This document shows positions 29,873 through 37,587 of a stretch of DNA of 64,000 nucleotides, piece after piece (the stretch's first letter is position 1; the number at the start of each line of letters is the position of its first letter). The notes beneath the pieces are model-generated. The model worked only from the letters and a program-made list of their open reading frames with translations, did no database searches and was not told the DNA's origin. This DNA is from Pseudomonas oryzihabitans (GTDB lineage: Bacteria > Pseudomonadota > Gammaproteobacteria > Pseudomonadales > Pseudomonadaceae), in contig NZ_CP021645.1 in the NCBI RefSeq assembly GCF_006384975.1, forward strand, positions 2,632,001 through 2,696,000, read 5' to 3'. Both the position numbers and the translations under genes were made by a program.

Positions 29873-31340
29873 GCTACCAACAGGATGGGCTGAAGCAAGT
29901 ATCAGTGACTTGGCGGACCTAAATCCCAAACAAGCATTCGATGATGAAGCTACTGCTGGTTTCGTACCGATGTCCCATGCGCCAACCAACTTTCTAGATA
30001 AGCTGCGTTTTGAGGAGCGTCCTTGGGGCGATATCAAGAAGGCTTACACAAACTTCAAAAATGGCGATGTGATTTTCGCCAAGGTCACGCCCTGTTTTGA
30101 AAACGGCAAGGCCGCCTATGTCGAGGGATTGCCTAACGGAATAGGCGCGGGAAGCAGCGAGTTTTTCGTGCTTCGCCCAAGCTGCGATGATGTCTCGAGC
30201 AAATACCTGTTAGCTCTAGTCAAGAGCCACAACTTCCTACGCGAAGGCGCAGAAAACATGACTGGCGCAGTCGGCCTACGCCGCGTGCCTAAGCAATTTG
30301 TAGAGAGCTACCCGGTAAAGGTGCCGCCCGCCGCCGAACAAACCCGCATCGCCGCCAAGCTCGACGAACTGCTGGCACAGGTTGATACCCTGAAAGTCCG
30401 CATCGACGGCATCCCCGCGCTGCTCAAGCGCTTTCGCCAGTCCGTTCTCGCTGCCGCCGTTTCCGGGAAGTTGACCGAGGAATGGCGGACGCTAAACGAC
30501 GCCGAGTCCGTGAATAGTTATATTCAAAACATAAGATCGAAACGTCTCCAGCTGTGGCAAGAAACGCAGGTAAACAGCCTAAGAAGATCTCAATACAAAA
30601 AACCAGATGATCTTCTTGATGAAGAATTTCCGGAACTTCCAGAAAAATGGATGTATTGTTCCGTTTCGGAAATCAGCAGCAGAGTCACCTATGGGCTCAC
30701 GGTCAGACCTTCATATGTCGAAATCGGTGCTCCGGTTATTTCAGCGAAGGAAATAAAAAGCGGAGTCATAGACTATGAAAATGCAAAAAGGATTAGCTTT
30801 GCCGATCATAAATCGCAACGCGAAAAATGCAAAATATTTCAAGGCGATATCTTATTTAGCAAAACAGGAACAATTGGCTCAGTTGCGCGAGCGGACAGAG
30901 ACATAGCTTGTTGCTCGTCTCAAAATGTTGCTGTGGTCTCTCCCCTAATAAATTCGAAATTTGTCGCAATTGTTTTTAGGAGTAAATTGATTCAGGACCT
31001 GGCCACTCGAAACATAAAAACCACGGCGATTCCTGATCTCCAGCTCGGGGTTATCTCAAGGTTTCCTGTCCCCCTGACCAGCGAAAGAGAGCAAATCGAA
31101 ATCGTCCGCCGCGTCGAGCAACTTTTCTCCGTCGCCGACCAAGTCGAACTCTTTTTCAAGGTCGCACAGGCGCGTATCGACCGCCTGACCCAGAGCATCC
31201 TAGCCAAAGCCTTCCGCGGCGAACTGGTGCCCCAGGACCCGAACGACGAGCCGGCTAGCGTGTTGCTGGAACGCATCAAGGCTCAACGCGCCGCTGCACC
31301 TAAGGCCAGGCGTGGTCGACAAGCCGCCAAGCTGAGCTAA
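29865..31340 (+). CDS. hsdS: Type I restriction specificity subunit HsdS
   Basis: DNA-recognition subunit, 491 aa, with two target-recognition domains. TRD1 covers about 1-155, the central conserved helix about 155-205 (VPPAAEQTRIAAKLDELLAQVDTLKVRI), TRD2 about 206-400 and the distal conserved helix about 400-470 (EREQIEIVRRVEQLFSVADQVE ... LAKAFRGELVPQDPNDEPASVLLERI). Each TRD sets one half of a bipartite target, which cannot be predicted here. The DNA for TRD2 (about 30500-31070) is far more AT-rich than its surroundings, pointing to exchange of this module by recombination. Start overlaps the hsdM stop by 8 bp. Confidence 0.96.
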   Translation: MNELPTGWAEASISDLADLNPKQAFDDEATAGFVPMSHAPTNFLDKLRFEERPWGDIKKAYTNFKNGDVIFAKVTPCFENGKAAYVEGLPNGIGAGSSEFFVLRPSCDDVSSKYLLALVKSHNFLREGAENMTGAVGLRRVPKQFVESYPVKVPPAAEQTRIAAKLDELLAQVDTLKVRIDGIPALLKRFRQSVLAAAVSGKLTEEWRTLNDAESVNSYIQNIRSKRLQLWQETQVNSLRRSQYKKPDDLLDEEFPELPEKWMYCSVSEISSRVTYGLTVRPSYVEIGAPVISAKEIKSGVIDYENAKRISFADHKSQREKCKIFQGDILFSKTGTIGSVARADRDIACCSSQNVAVVSPLINSKFVAIVFRSKLIQDLATRNIKTTAIPDLQLGVISRFPVPLTSEREQIEIVRRVEQLFSVADQVELFFKVAQARIDRLTQSILAKAFRGELVPQDPNDEPASVLLERIKAQRAAAPKARRGRQAAKLS

Positions 31341-31365
31341 ATCTTTTTTAGGAAGAAAACGAACC

Positions 31366-32301
31366 ATGTCCGTGCCGACCTACGACCAGTTCATCGAGCC
31401 CATCCTGCGTTTTCTCGCTGCCCACCCGGAAGGCGCCACAGCGGGTGAGACGCACGAAGCGGCTGCCCAGGCGTTGGGCCTCAGTGAGGCGCAACGGCAG
31501 GAGACCATCGCCAGTGGCCAGCCTACCTACAAGAACCGCTCGGGGTGGGCGCACGATAGGCTCAAGCGCGCCGGCTATTCCAGCAGCGCCAAGCGTGGCT
31601 ATTGGCAGTTGACCGACAGCGGCAGCGTCTTTGCCCTGGCCAATCCAGCCCCGCTGAGCCACGAGCAGGTCGAACATCTGGCGTTGAATTTCATCAGCGT
31701 GCAACTCAAGCCGGCACCAGATGCCGCCTCGCTGGATGAGGGCAACGACACACCCGCGCCGCTCGTTCAGGCCGACCTCGCCACCAGCAGTCCCCAGGAG
31801 CGCCTGAACCAGGCCATCCTCGAGCTACGCACCAGCGTGGCGGGCGATCTGCTGGACAGCCTGCTGCAGGCGAGCCCAACGCGCTTCGAGCACATCGTGC
31901 TCGACGTGTTGCATCGTCTGGGCTACGGCGCGAATCGCCAGGCGCTGCAGCAGGTGGGTGGCAGTGGCGATGGCGGCATCGACGGGGTGATCTCGCTGGA
32001 TGCCCTGGGGCTGGAAAAGGTCTATGTGCAGGCCAAGCGTTGGCAGGGAACCGTCGGCCGCCCTGACCTGCAGGCCTTCTATGGCGCCCTGGCCGGGCAG
32101 AAGGCCAAGCGGGGTGTCTTCATCACCACCTCCGGCTTCACCGCCCAGGCTGTCGACTTCGCGCGCTCGGTCGAAGGACTGGTGCTGGTCGATGGTAAGC
32201 GCCTGGTCGACCTGATGCTCGACCATGAGGTCGGCGTCACCTCACAGCTCTATAAGGTGCCCCGGCTCGACAGCGACTACTTCGACGAATCACTGGGCTG
32301 A
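31366..32301 (+). CDS. mrr: Mrr-type restriction endonuclease
   Basis: Predicted type IV-like (modification-dependent) nuclease, 311 aa. An N-terminal Mrr_N winged-helix domain (about 1-95; GETHEAAAQALG ... WAHDRLKRAGYSSSAKRGYWQLTDSG) precedes a Mrr_cat domain (about 170-290). The PD-(D/Q)xK core is visible as GDGGIDGVI (Asp206) and VQAKRW (Gln222, Lys224), followed by QAFYGALAGQKAKRGVFITTSGFTAQA. Only 25 bp separate it from hsdS, so it is likely part of the same transcript. Mrr in E. coli attacks methylated DNA; coexistence with an active HsdM implies compatible specificities. Confidence 0.92.
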   Translation: MSVPTYDQFIEPILRFLAAHPEGATAGETHEAAAQALGLSEAQRQETIASGQPTYKNRSGWAHDRLKRAGYSSSAKRGYWQLTDSGSVFALANPAPLSHEQVEHLALNFISVQLKPAPDAASLDEGNDTPAPLVQADLATSSPQERLNQAILELRTSVAGDLLDSLLQASPTRFEHIVLDVLHRLGYGANRQALQQVGGSGDGGIDGVISLDALGLEKVYVQAKRWQGTVGRPDLQAFYGALAGQKAKRGVFITTSGFTAQAVDFARSVEGLVLVDGKRLVDLMLDHEVGVTSQLYKVPRLDSDYFDESLG

Positions 32302-32463
32302 GTTGGCGCCGCCTTACGCTTCCCACCGGCCACCCGAGCAGGCCAGGCCCAGCGTGGGTCAGTCTTTGCCGAAAGGCGCTTGCCAGAGCCCTAGCGCCTG
32401 AACCAAGCGCCTGTTGCGGGCTCTCAAGAGGTCTCACCTACGGTAAGCCCCGAGGAGCTCTGG
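32302..32463. other. Right flank of the restriction region
   Basis: About 160 bp with no gene. I looked for a copy of the tRNA-Arg 3-prime end (as an attachment duplicate) and for an integrase and found neither. Confidence 0.3.
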
Positions 32464-32850
32464 ATGAAATCCCTGATTCCCCTGCTGCTATTGCCTCTCG
32501 CCCTGGGTGCCTGCACCAAGGAGCAGGGTCGCCCAGACGATCTCGGTCTGCCCAGTTGCGATCTGGCGCAGCAGCGCGCCTTGCCGGGTGAGCTGGGTGG
32601 GTCGATCACCGATCCGCTGCAGGCGCATATTTCCATGCGCGCCAATGTGCTGCAGGCGGATGTGAGCACGGCGCGGATCGCTCGGCGGATCAGTCAGCAG
32701 CAGGCGAACCAGTTCAGCGAGCGCATCGCCCAGGTGCGGCAGCGGAGCGATGACTTCGTCAAGCAACAGGGCTTCCTGAGCGCGGCGGAGCGGGCCAGTT
32801 TCGATCGGGAGTTCGATGGGATCGCCGAGCAGATTTGCAAGCCGCATTAG
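32464..32850 (+). CDS. Small putative lipoprotein
   Basis: Predicted lipoprotein, 128 aa. The signal peptide MKSLIPLLLLPLALGAC has a lipobox LGAC with Cys17 as lipidation site. The mature part is mostly helical and Gln/Arg-rich (ARRISQQQANQFSERIAQVRQRSDDFVKQQG) with two more cysteines. I do not recognise a named family. It follows a GAGGAGCTCTGG ribosome site. Confidence 0.75.
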   Translation: MKSLIPLLLLPLALGACTKEQGRPDDLGLPSCDLAQQRALPGELGGSITDPLQAHISMRANVLQADVSTARIARRISQQQANQFSERIAQVRQRSDDFVKQQGFLSAAERASFDREFDGIAEQICKPH

Positions 32851-32949
32851 GTGAGCGACAAGCCCTACGGGTCGAAAGGCCCGGGCGCGACCGTTAGGAT
32901 AGCGCCGCCGATCCGGCGGTGAGGTCTTGCCGCCCTTCTCTTCCAGCCC

Positions 32950-33007
32950 TGGGGACACCCCCAAGATCGGTGGGCAACGTTCCGGGACGGCCCGGTGTCA
33001 TAGGAGG
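32950..33007 (+). promoter_or_regulatory. Candidate guanidine-II-like (mini-ykkC) riboswitch, degenerate
   Basis: Two short hairpins lie just before the gdx ribosome site: TGGGG-ACAC-CCCCA (32950-32963) and CCGGG-ACGG-CCCGG (32982-32995), 18 nt apart. The second has the exact ACGG (ACGR) loop of guanidine-II aptamers and ends 6 nt before AGGAGG. The first loop is ACAC rather than ACGR, which departs from the class. Gene context (guanidinium exporter) is the classical one. Function is uncertain because the first loop lacks the ligand-binding guanine. Confidence 0.45.
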
Positions 33008-33013
33008 CCGTTT

Positions 33014-33331
33014 GTGGCTTGGTTCTATCTGGTGTGTGCGGGATTGCTCGAGGTGGTCTGGGCATTCTCTATGAAGCAGTCCGCGGGTTTCTCGCGCCTC
33101 ACCCCGACGGTGATCACCCTGGTCGCCATGGTGGCGAGTGTGGCGCTCTTGTCGATTTCCATGCGCAGCCTGCCGCTGGGCACCGCCTATACGATCTGGA
33201 CCGGCATCGGCGCTGTGGGTGCCTTCGTGGTGGGCATCCTGGTGCTGGGTGAGGCGGCGAGTCCGCTGCGGATCCTGGCCGCCGCGCTAATTGTCAGCGG
33301 GCTGGTGTTGATGAAGCTGACCTCGTCCTGA
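33014..33331 (+). CDS. gdx: Guanidinium exporter Gdx (SugE, SMR family)
   Basis: Small multidrug-resistance family membrane protein, 105 aa, with four hydrophobic helices. The membrane-embedded glutamate (Glu13) lies in LVCAGLLEVVWAFSMK and the family signatures GTAYTIWTGIGAVGAFVVGI and GLVLMKL are present; the first motif favours the Gdx/SugE subgroup over EmrE. Members exchange guanidinium for protons. I use GTG 33014, placed 6 nt after AGGAGG; the open frame extends upstream without family support. Confidence 0.9.
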   Translation: MAWFYLVCAGLLEVVWAFSMKQSAGFSRLTPTVITLVAMVASVALLSISMRSLPLGTAYTIWTGIGAVGAFVVGILVLGEAASPLRILAAALIVSGLVLMKLTSS

Positions 33332-33343
33332 GGGGGCTTTCGC

Positions 33344-33829
33344 CTAGCGCAGGACGCCTGCCCGGTCAGCGGCGGGCCGGACCAGCCAGATGAACAGCAA
33401 TCCGCCCACCAGGCCGCCCACGGCCATTGCCAGCAGGCCGTCCAGGGTGCGGGTGGCGTAGATGAGCACCGGCATGGGGGCGAAGGCATCGATCAGGCGG
33501 ATGGCGGCGATCAGGCTGACGCTGGTGGCCAGCGGCAGCAGGCAGGCCCGGTAGGCAACGCTGCCGCGCCCCAGCCAGAAGGCGGCGGCAAAGGCTGGTA
33601 ACCAAGCGGCGAGCACGATGGCGGCGTAGACGGGTCCGAAACCCAGCAGATCCTGCAACGAGGTCTGCCAACGGGTAGCGGCGTCTATCCGCTGCCCCAG
33701 GCCCTGCAGCGCGGCCAGGTTGTACTGGGTCTGCACCAGGCTGCCCCAGGCGGTGGCCAGCAGCAGGGCGGCGGCGAAGGCCAGAAGCGTGCGGGGTCTG
33801 AGCAAGGCGCGCCAGAGCGGTTTGGACAT
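33344..33829 (-). CDS. Integral membrane protein of unknown function
   Basis: 161 aa from the ATG at 33829. Hydrophobic segments at about 14-30, 75-95, 100-125 and 130-155 suggest four transmembrane helices, with a small polar loop (QTQYNLAALQGLGQRIDAATRWQTSLQDLLG) after the first. A longer frame to 33967 exists but would overlap the divergent dehydrogenase gene. I do not recognise the family. Its stop is 12 bp from the gdx stop (convergent), and its start is 25 bp from the divergent dehydrogenase start. Confidence 0.7.
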   Translation of the reverse strand: MSKPLWRALLRPRTLLAFAAALLLATAWGSLVQTQYNLAALQGLGQRIDAATRWQTSLQDLLGFGPVYAAIVLAAWLPAFAAAFWLGRGSVAYRACLLPLATSVSLIAAIRLIDAFAPMPVLIYATRTLDGLLAMAVGGLVGGLLFIWLVRPAADRAGVLR

Positions 33830-33854
33830 GAGCGGACGTTCTCGAAGAGAGGTA

Positions 33855-35021
33855 ATGATGGTAGCGACAGCGGATGCCTGGGGTAGACCTCGGCCGTTGC
33901 GTAAAGCTTCCGGGCGCTGGGCCTGGTTTGTGTTGCCAATGATTCTGCTTGGCGGCTCGCTGGCCATGGCAGCGCCGGCCTACCGGATCGAGACGGTGGC
34001 GACCGGGCTCGCGCGGCCCTGGTCGCTGGCCTTCCTGCCCGATGGCCGGGCGCTGCTGACCGAGGGCGCCGGACGGCTGCGACTGCTGGTGCCCGACGCT
34101 CAAGGCCGGCTCAGCCTGCAGGAGGCGGCTGTGACCGGGCTGCCCGAGCTGTACACCGAAGGCCAGGCCGGCCTGTTCGAAGTGCTGCCTGACCCGGACT
34201 TTGCGAACAACCAGCTGCTCTATCTCTCCTACGCGTCAGGCACGCGCGAGGCCAATCATCTGCAGGTGGTGCGCGCGCGGTTGGACGGCATGCGCCTGCA
34301 GGACGTCCAGACGCTGTTCAGCAGCCAACCGGCCAAGCCCTTCGGCCAGCACTTCGGAGCGCGCATGGCGCTGCTGGGCGACGGTACCCTGGCCATCGCC
34401 CTGGGCGATGGCAATGTGGAGCGTACCGACGCCCAGCGACTGGATACCCATCTGGGCAAGATCGTGCGGGTGACCCGCGACGGCGGAGTGCCAGCAGACA
34501 ATCCCTTCGTCGACCGTCCTGGCGCCCTGCCGGAGATCTACAGCCTCGGCCATCGCAATCCCCAGGGGCTGGTCTGGGTAGCCGAGCGCCAGGCGCTGTA
34601 CGAGCACGAGCATGGCTCCAAGGGCGGCGACGAGCTGAATCTGATTCGCGCCGGCGCCAACTACGGCTGGCCGCTGACTACCGGCGGGGTGGACTACACC
34701 GGCGCACGCATCACACCCTTCCGCGACTTGCCGGGGATCACTCCACCGCTGCTGGAGTGGACGCCCTCCATCGCCCCAGCCGGCATGACCTGGTACGACG
34801 GCACGGGTTTTCCCGCCTGGCGGGGCAGCCTGTTCGTGGCCGCGCTGCGGGAAAAGTCGGTGCGACGGATACCGCTGGTGGACGGCAAGCCCGGCCAGCA
34901 GGAGCTGTTGTTCCAGGAGCTGGACCAGCGACTGCGCGATGTACGCAGCGGACCGGATGGCAATCTCTGGCTGCTCACCGATGGCGAGGAAGGCCAGTTG
35001 CTGCGGGTGGTGCCGGGTTAG
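33855..35021 (+). CDS. PQQ-dependent aldose sugar dehydrogenase family protein
   Basis: Soluble-type sugar dehydrogenase (YliI/GSDH family beta-propeller), 388 aa. An N-terminal hydrophobic signal (WAWFVLPMILLGGSLAMAA) targets the periplasm. The family motifs are LARPWSLAFLPDGRALLTE, LGHRNPQGLVW, EHGSKGGDELNLIRAGANYGWP and APAGMTWYDG. Expected to oxidise aldoses using PQQ; substrate undetermined. GAGAGG precedes tandem ATGs at 33855 and 33858; the second has better spacing, so the true start may be one codon later. Confidence 0.87.
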   Translation: MMVATADAWGRPRPLRKASGRWAWFVLPMILLGGSLAMAAPAYRIETVATGLARPWSLAFLPDGRALLTEGAGRLRLLVPDAQGRLSLQEAAVTGLPELYTEGQAGLFEVLPDPDFANNQLLYLSYASGTREANHLQVVRARLDGMRLQDVQTLFSSQPAKPFGQHFGARMALLGDGTLAIALGDGNVERTDAQRLDTHLGKIVRVTRDGGVPADNPFVDRPGALPEIYSLGHRNPQGLVWVAERQALYEHEHGSKGGDELNLIRAGANYGWPLTTGGVDYTGARITPFRDLPGITPPLLEWTPSIAPAGMTWYDGTGFPAWRGSLFVAALREKSVRRIPLVDGKPGQQELLFQELDQRLRDVRSGPDGNLWLLTDGEEGQLLRVVPG

Positions 35022-35385
35022 GTAGTGATTGCAGCCGAGGTGGTTAGCCGGGGTGCCGACCCTACACACCACTGATCGTGGCCATGCCGGTGCGCCGTAG
35101 CGACCGCCCCTACCGGACGCCGTAGGTTGGGTTGAGCGCAGCGAAGCCCAACACTGCCCAAGCTGAACATCCCTGTTGGGCTTCGACGATGAAGCCGTCT
35201 CAACCCAACCTACGGTCTATCCAAAGCCTGTGGCGGCAACGTTTCGGCTCAAAAGCGAAACGCTCCGTCGAAACGACGGCACACTCGACGATTCGACCAA
35301 TAAATAACAACGATTCGACGCTCTGACGCTCACATTTGACAGCGCCGCTTTTTAAGCTGGAGCCTTCAACCACGGAGGATCCGCC
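35022..35385. other. Intergenic region with repeat, upstream of the saccharopine dehydrogenase-like gene
   Basis: About 360 bp. It contains the palindromic repeat at 35121-35214 and then an AT-richer stretch with the recurring word CGACGATTCGAC/CGATTCGAC. A TTGACA at 35335-35340 may be part of the downstream promoter. No gene seen. Confidence 0.45.
35121..35214. repeat. Palindromic intergenic repeat
   Basis: Left arm CGTAGGTTGGGTTGAGCG...GAAGCCCAAC (35121-35152) and right arm GTTGGGCTTCG...CAACCCAACCTACG (35175-35214) are inverted copies around a 22-bp centre. Related to the repeat at 20967-21043 and the units at 63038-63315. Confidence 0.9.
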
Positions 35386-36459
35386 ATGAAAGTCACCCTG
35401 CTCGGCGCCGGCCATATCGGCTACACCATTTCCCAACTGCTGCATGCCAGTGGCGACTATCAGGTGACGGTGGCGGATCGTGACGAACGGGCCCTGGCCG
35501 CCATCGCGGCCCTGGGTGTACGGACCCGCACCCTGGATACCGCCGACGCTGCCGCCCTGACCGCCGCCCTGGACGATCAGGACGTGGTGCTCAACGCCCT
35601 GCCCTATCACCTGGCGATTCCCGTGGGCCAGGCGGCCAAGGCCACCAATACCCACTACTTCGACCTGACCGAAGATGTGAAGGCCACCAAGACCATTCGC
35701 CAGCTGGCCGAGGGCGCGAGCAACGCCTTCATGCCCCAGTGCGGCCTGGCGCCGGGCTTCATCGGCATCGCCGCCCATTCGCTGGCCAAGCGCTTCGACA
35801 GCGTGCGCGAAGTGAAGATGCGCGTCGGCGCCCTGCCGGAATTCCCCACCAATGCCCTGAAGTACAACCTGACCTGGAGCGTCGACGGCCTGGTCAACGA
35901 GTACTGCCACCCCTGCGAGGCGGTGCGCAACGGCGAGCTACAACTGGTGCAGCCGCTGGAAGGCTTGGAGCACTTCTCCCTGGACGGCGTGGAATACGAG
36001 GCCTTCAACACCTCGGGCGGCCTGGGCACCCTCTGCGAGACCCTGCAGGGCCAGGTGGAAACCCTGGACTACAAGACCGTGCGCTATCCCGGTCACCGCG
36101 ACCTGATGAAGTTCCTGCTGGAAGACCTGCGCCTGGCGGGTGACCAGGAACAGCTCAAGGGCATCCTGCGCGGCGCCGTGCCCACCACCATGCAGGACGT
36201 GGTGCTGGTGTTCGTCACCGTCAGCGGTTTGCGTGACGGCAAGCTGGTGCAGGAGGTGTTCAGCCGCAAGATCTTCGCCGCCGAGCGCGACGGCCGCCTG
36301 ACCAGCGCCATCCAGATCACCACCGCCGCCGGTATCTGCACCGCCCTGGACCTGTTCCGCGAAGGCAAGCTGCCGCAGCGCGGCTTCATCGCCCAGGAGC
36401 AGGTGGACATGGACGCCTTCCTGGCCAACCGTTTCGGCAAGGCCTACCAGCCGGCCTGA
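35386..36459 (+). CDS. Saccharopine dehydrogenase-like NAD(P)-binding oxidoreductase
   Basis: 357-aa member of the saccharopine dehydrogenase/lysine dehydrogenase superfamily. The Rossmann motif GAGHIGYTISQLL (7-19) is followed by ADRDE, the segment QDVVLNALPYHLAIPVGQAA and CGLAPGF, then a C-terminal catalytic domain (about 120-357). Lysine 6-dehydrogenase-like activity is plausible, but the amino-acid substrate cannot be fixed. GGAGG lies just before the ATG. It does not look operonic with the next gene, which has its own hairpin leader. Confidence 0.8.
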   Translation: MKVTLLGAGHIGYTISQLLHASGDYQVTVADRDERALAAIAALGVRTRTLDTADAAALTAALDDQDVVLNALPYHLAIPVGQAAKATNTHYFDLTEDVKATKTIRQLAEGASNAFMPQCGLAPGFIGIAAHSLAKRFDSVREVKMRVGALPEFPTNALKYNLTWSVDGLVNEYCHPCEAVRNGELQLVQPLEGLEHFSLDGVEYEAFNTSGGLGTLCETLQGQVETLDYKTVRYPGHRDLMKFLLEDLRLAGDQEQLKGILRGAVPTTMQDVVLVFVTVSGLRDGKLVQEVFSRKIFAAERDGRLTSAIQITTAAGICTALDLFREGKLPQRGFIAQEQVDMDAFLANRFGKAYQPA

Positions 36460-36480
36460 TCGTGGAAGCTTAACGACCGC

Positions 36481-36523
36481 CAAGGGGTCCATAACGGTAC
36501 AGCCACCGTTAGAGGACCCCTTG
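36481..36523 (+). promoter_or_regulatory. Long hairpin covering the ribosome site of the Gfo/Idh/MocA gene
   Basis: A 10-bp stem CAAGGGGTCC/GGACCCCTTG, a small internal loop, a 6-bp stem AACGGT/ACCGTT and a 6-nt loop end just 2 nt before the ATG at 36526. The only Shine-Dalgarno-like sequence (GAGGA, 36512-36516) is inside the 3-prime arm, so translation should depend on opening the hairpin. At the DNA level it could also be a protein-binding palindrome. Ligand or regulator unknown. Confidence 0.6.
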
Positions 36524-36525
36524 TC

Positions 36526-37467
36526 ATGCTCAGCGTCGCCATCGTCGGTTGCGAACAGATCCACGCCCAGGACTACTTGGACACCAGCCTGGCCGATCCG
36601 CGGGTACGGGTGGTGGCAGTGGCCAGCGAGCGCGACCCAGCCCGCGCCCAACGTCTCGCCGCACCCCATGGCCTGCCGGTGCTGGACGACTTCAGGCAAC
36701 TGCCCGCGGTGGACCTGGCCTTCGTCACCACCGCCATCGACGACCATGAAGCCGCAGTGGCGGCCCTGTTGCCCCGCGCCCGTCACCTGTTCGTGGAAAA
36801 GCCGCTGGCCGTTTCGGCCGAGCGGGCCAGCGCCTTGGCCGAGCAACTCGCCGGACGCTCATTCTTCAGCGGTTTCTATCTGCGCACCGACCCGGCCTTG
36901 CAGCAGCTGCGGCAGCTCGCCCGGGGCGGCGCCATCGGCACACTCACCCACCTATCATTGACCGCGGGCCATCCGGGACTGCTGAAGGGTTGGCTGAGCG
37001 AGTGGCCGGCGCACCTGGACGAGGCGCGCATGGGCTACGGCGCCTTCGGCGATCTGGCCGTGCATCTGCTCGACTTCGGCGCTTGGCTCACCGACCAGCC
37101 GCTGACGGTGGAGCATTGCCGCCTGGAACGCGACCCCCGCTGGCCGCTGGATCACGGTGGCGAAGCCCTGCTGTACGCGGGGGCCCTGCCCATCCACCTG
37201 CGCGCCAGCGCCACCCTGCGCGGCCCGCGACTGGCCATCCGCCTGGATGGCAGCTCGGGAACCCTGGAACTCTCCGCCGGGCAACTGTTGCTGCACGATG
37301 CCCAGGGCAACCGCCAACTGCTGAGCGAAGGCATCGATCCCGGAGTCCCCCAGGGGGCCCAGGCGGTATTCGATCGGCTGCTCGGCCAGGAGCGTCCCGA
37401 GCTAGCCAATCTGGACGCTGCCCTTGCAGCAAATCGTCTGCTTGATCATCTCTATGGACGCCGCTGA
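36526..37467 (+). CDS. Gfo/Idh/MocA family oxidoreductase
   Basis: NAD(P)-dependent oxidoreductase, 313 aa, usually acting on sugars or cyclitols. The N-terminal Rossmann part (VAIVGCEQIHAQDYLDTSLADPRVRVVAVASE) leads to HLFVEKPLAV, the conserved EKP motif, and a C-terminal alpha/beta domain with YGAFGDLAVHLLDFGAWL. The nucleotide motif is atypical (GCEQIH rather than GxGxxG). It starts 2 nt after a long hairpin. Substrate unknown. Confidence 0.82.
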   Translation: MLSVAIVGCEQIHAQDYLDTSLADPRVRVVAVASERDPARAQRLAAPHGLPVLDDFRQLPAVDLAFVTTAIDDHEAAVAALLPRARHLFVEKPLAVSAERASALAEQLAGRSFFSGFYLRTDPALQQLRQLARGGAIGTLTHLSLTAGHPGLLKGWLSEWPAHLDEARMGYGAFGDLAVHLLDFGAWLTDQPLTVEHCRLERDPRWPLDHGGEALLYAGALPIHLRASATLRGPRLAIRLDGSSGTLELSAGQLLLHDAQGNRQLLSEGIDPGVPQGAQAVFDRLLGQERPELANLDAALAANRLLDHLYGRR

Positions 37468-37587
37468 ACTGGCAAATCGCCAGCAATATCGCCAGGACGA
37501 ACAGACTAAAGGTCAGTCTATTGATGCCGATAGCGAAGACATCCGGCGCACTGCTGCTGGCATCCTCCTCGCTGAAAGGAACATTCA

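Noticed and set aside
32302..33000. Right-end attachment repeat of the tRNA-Arg island
   Set aside because: No copy of the tRNA 3-prime end was found here, nor an integrase, so no att site is called.
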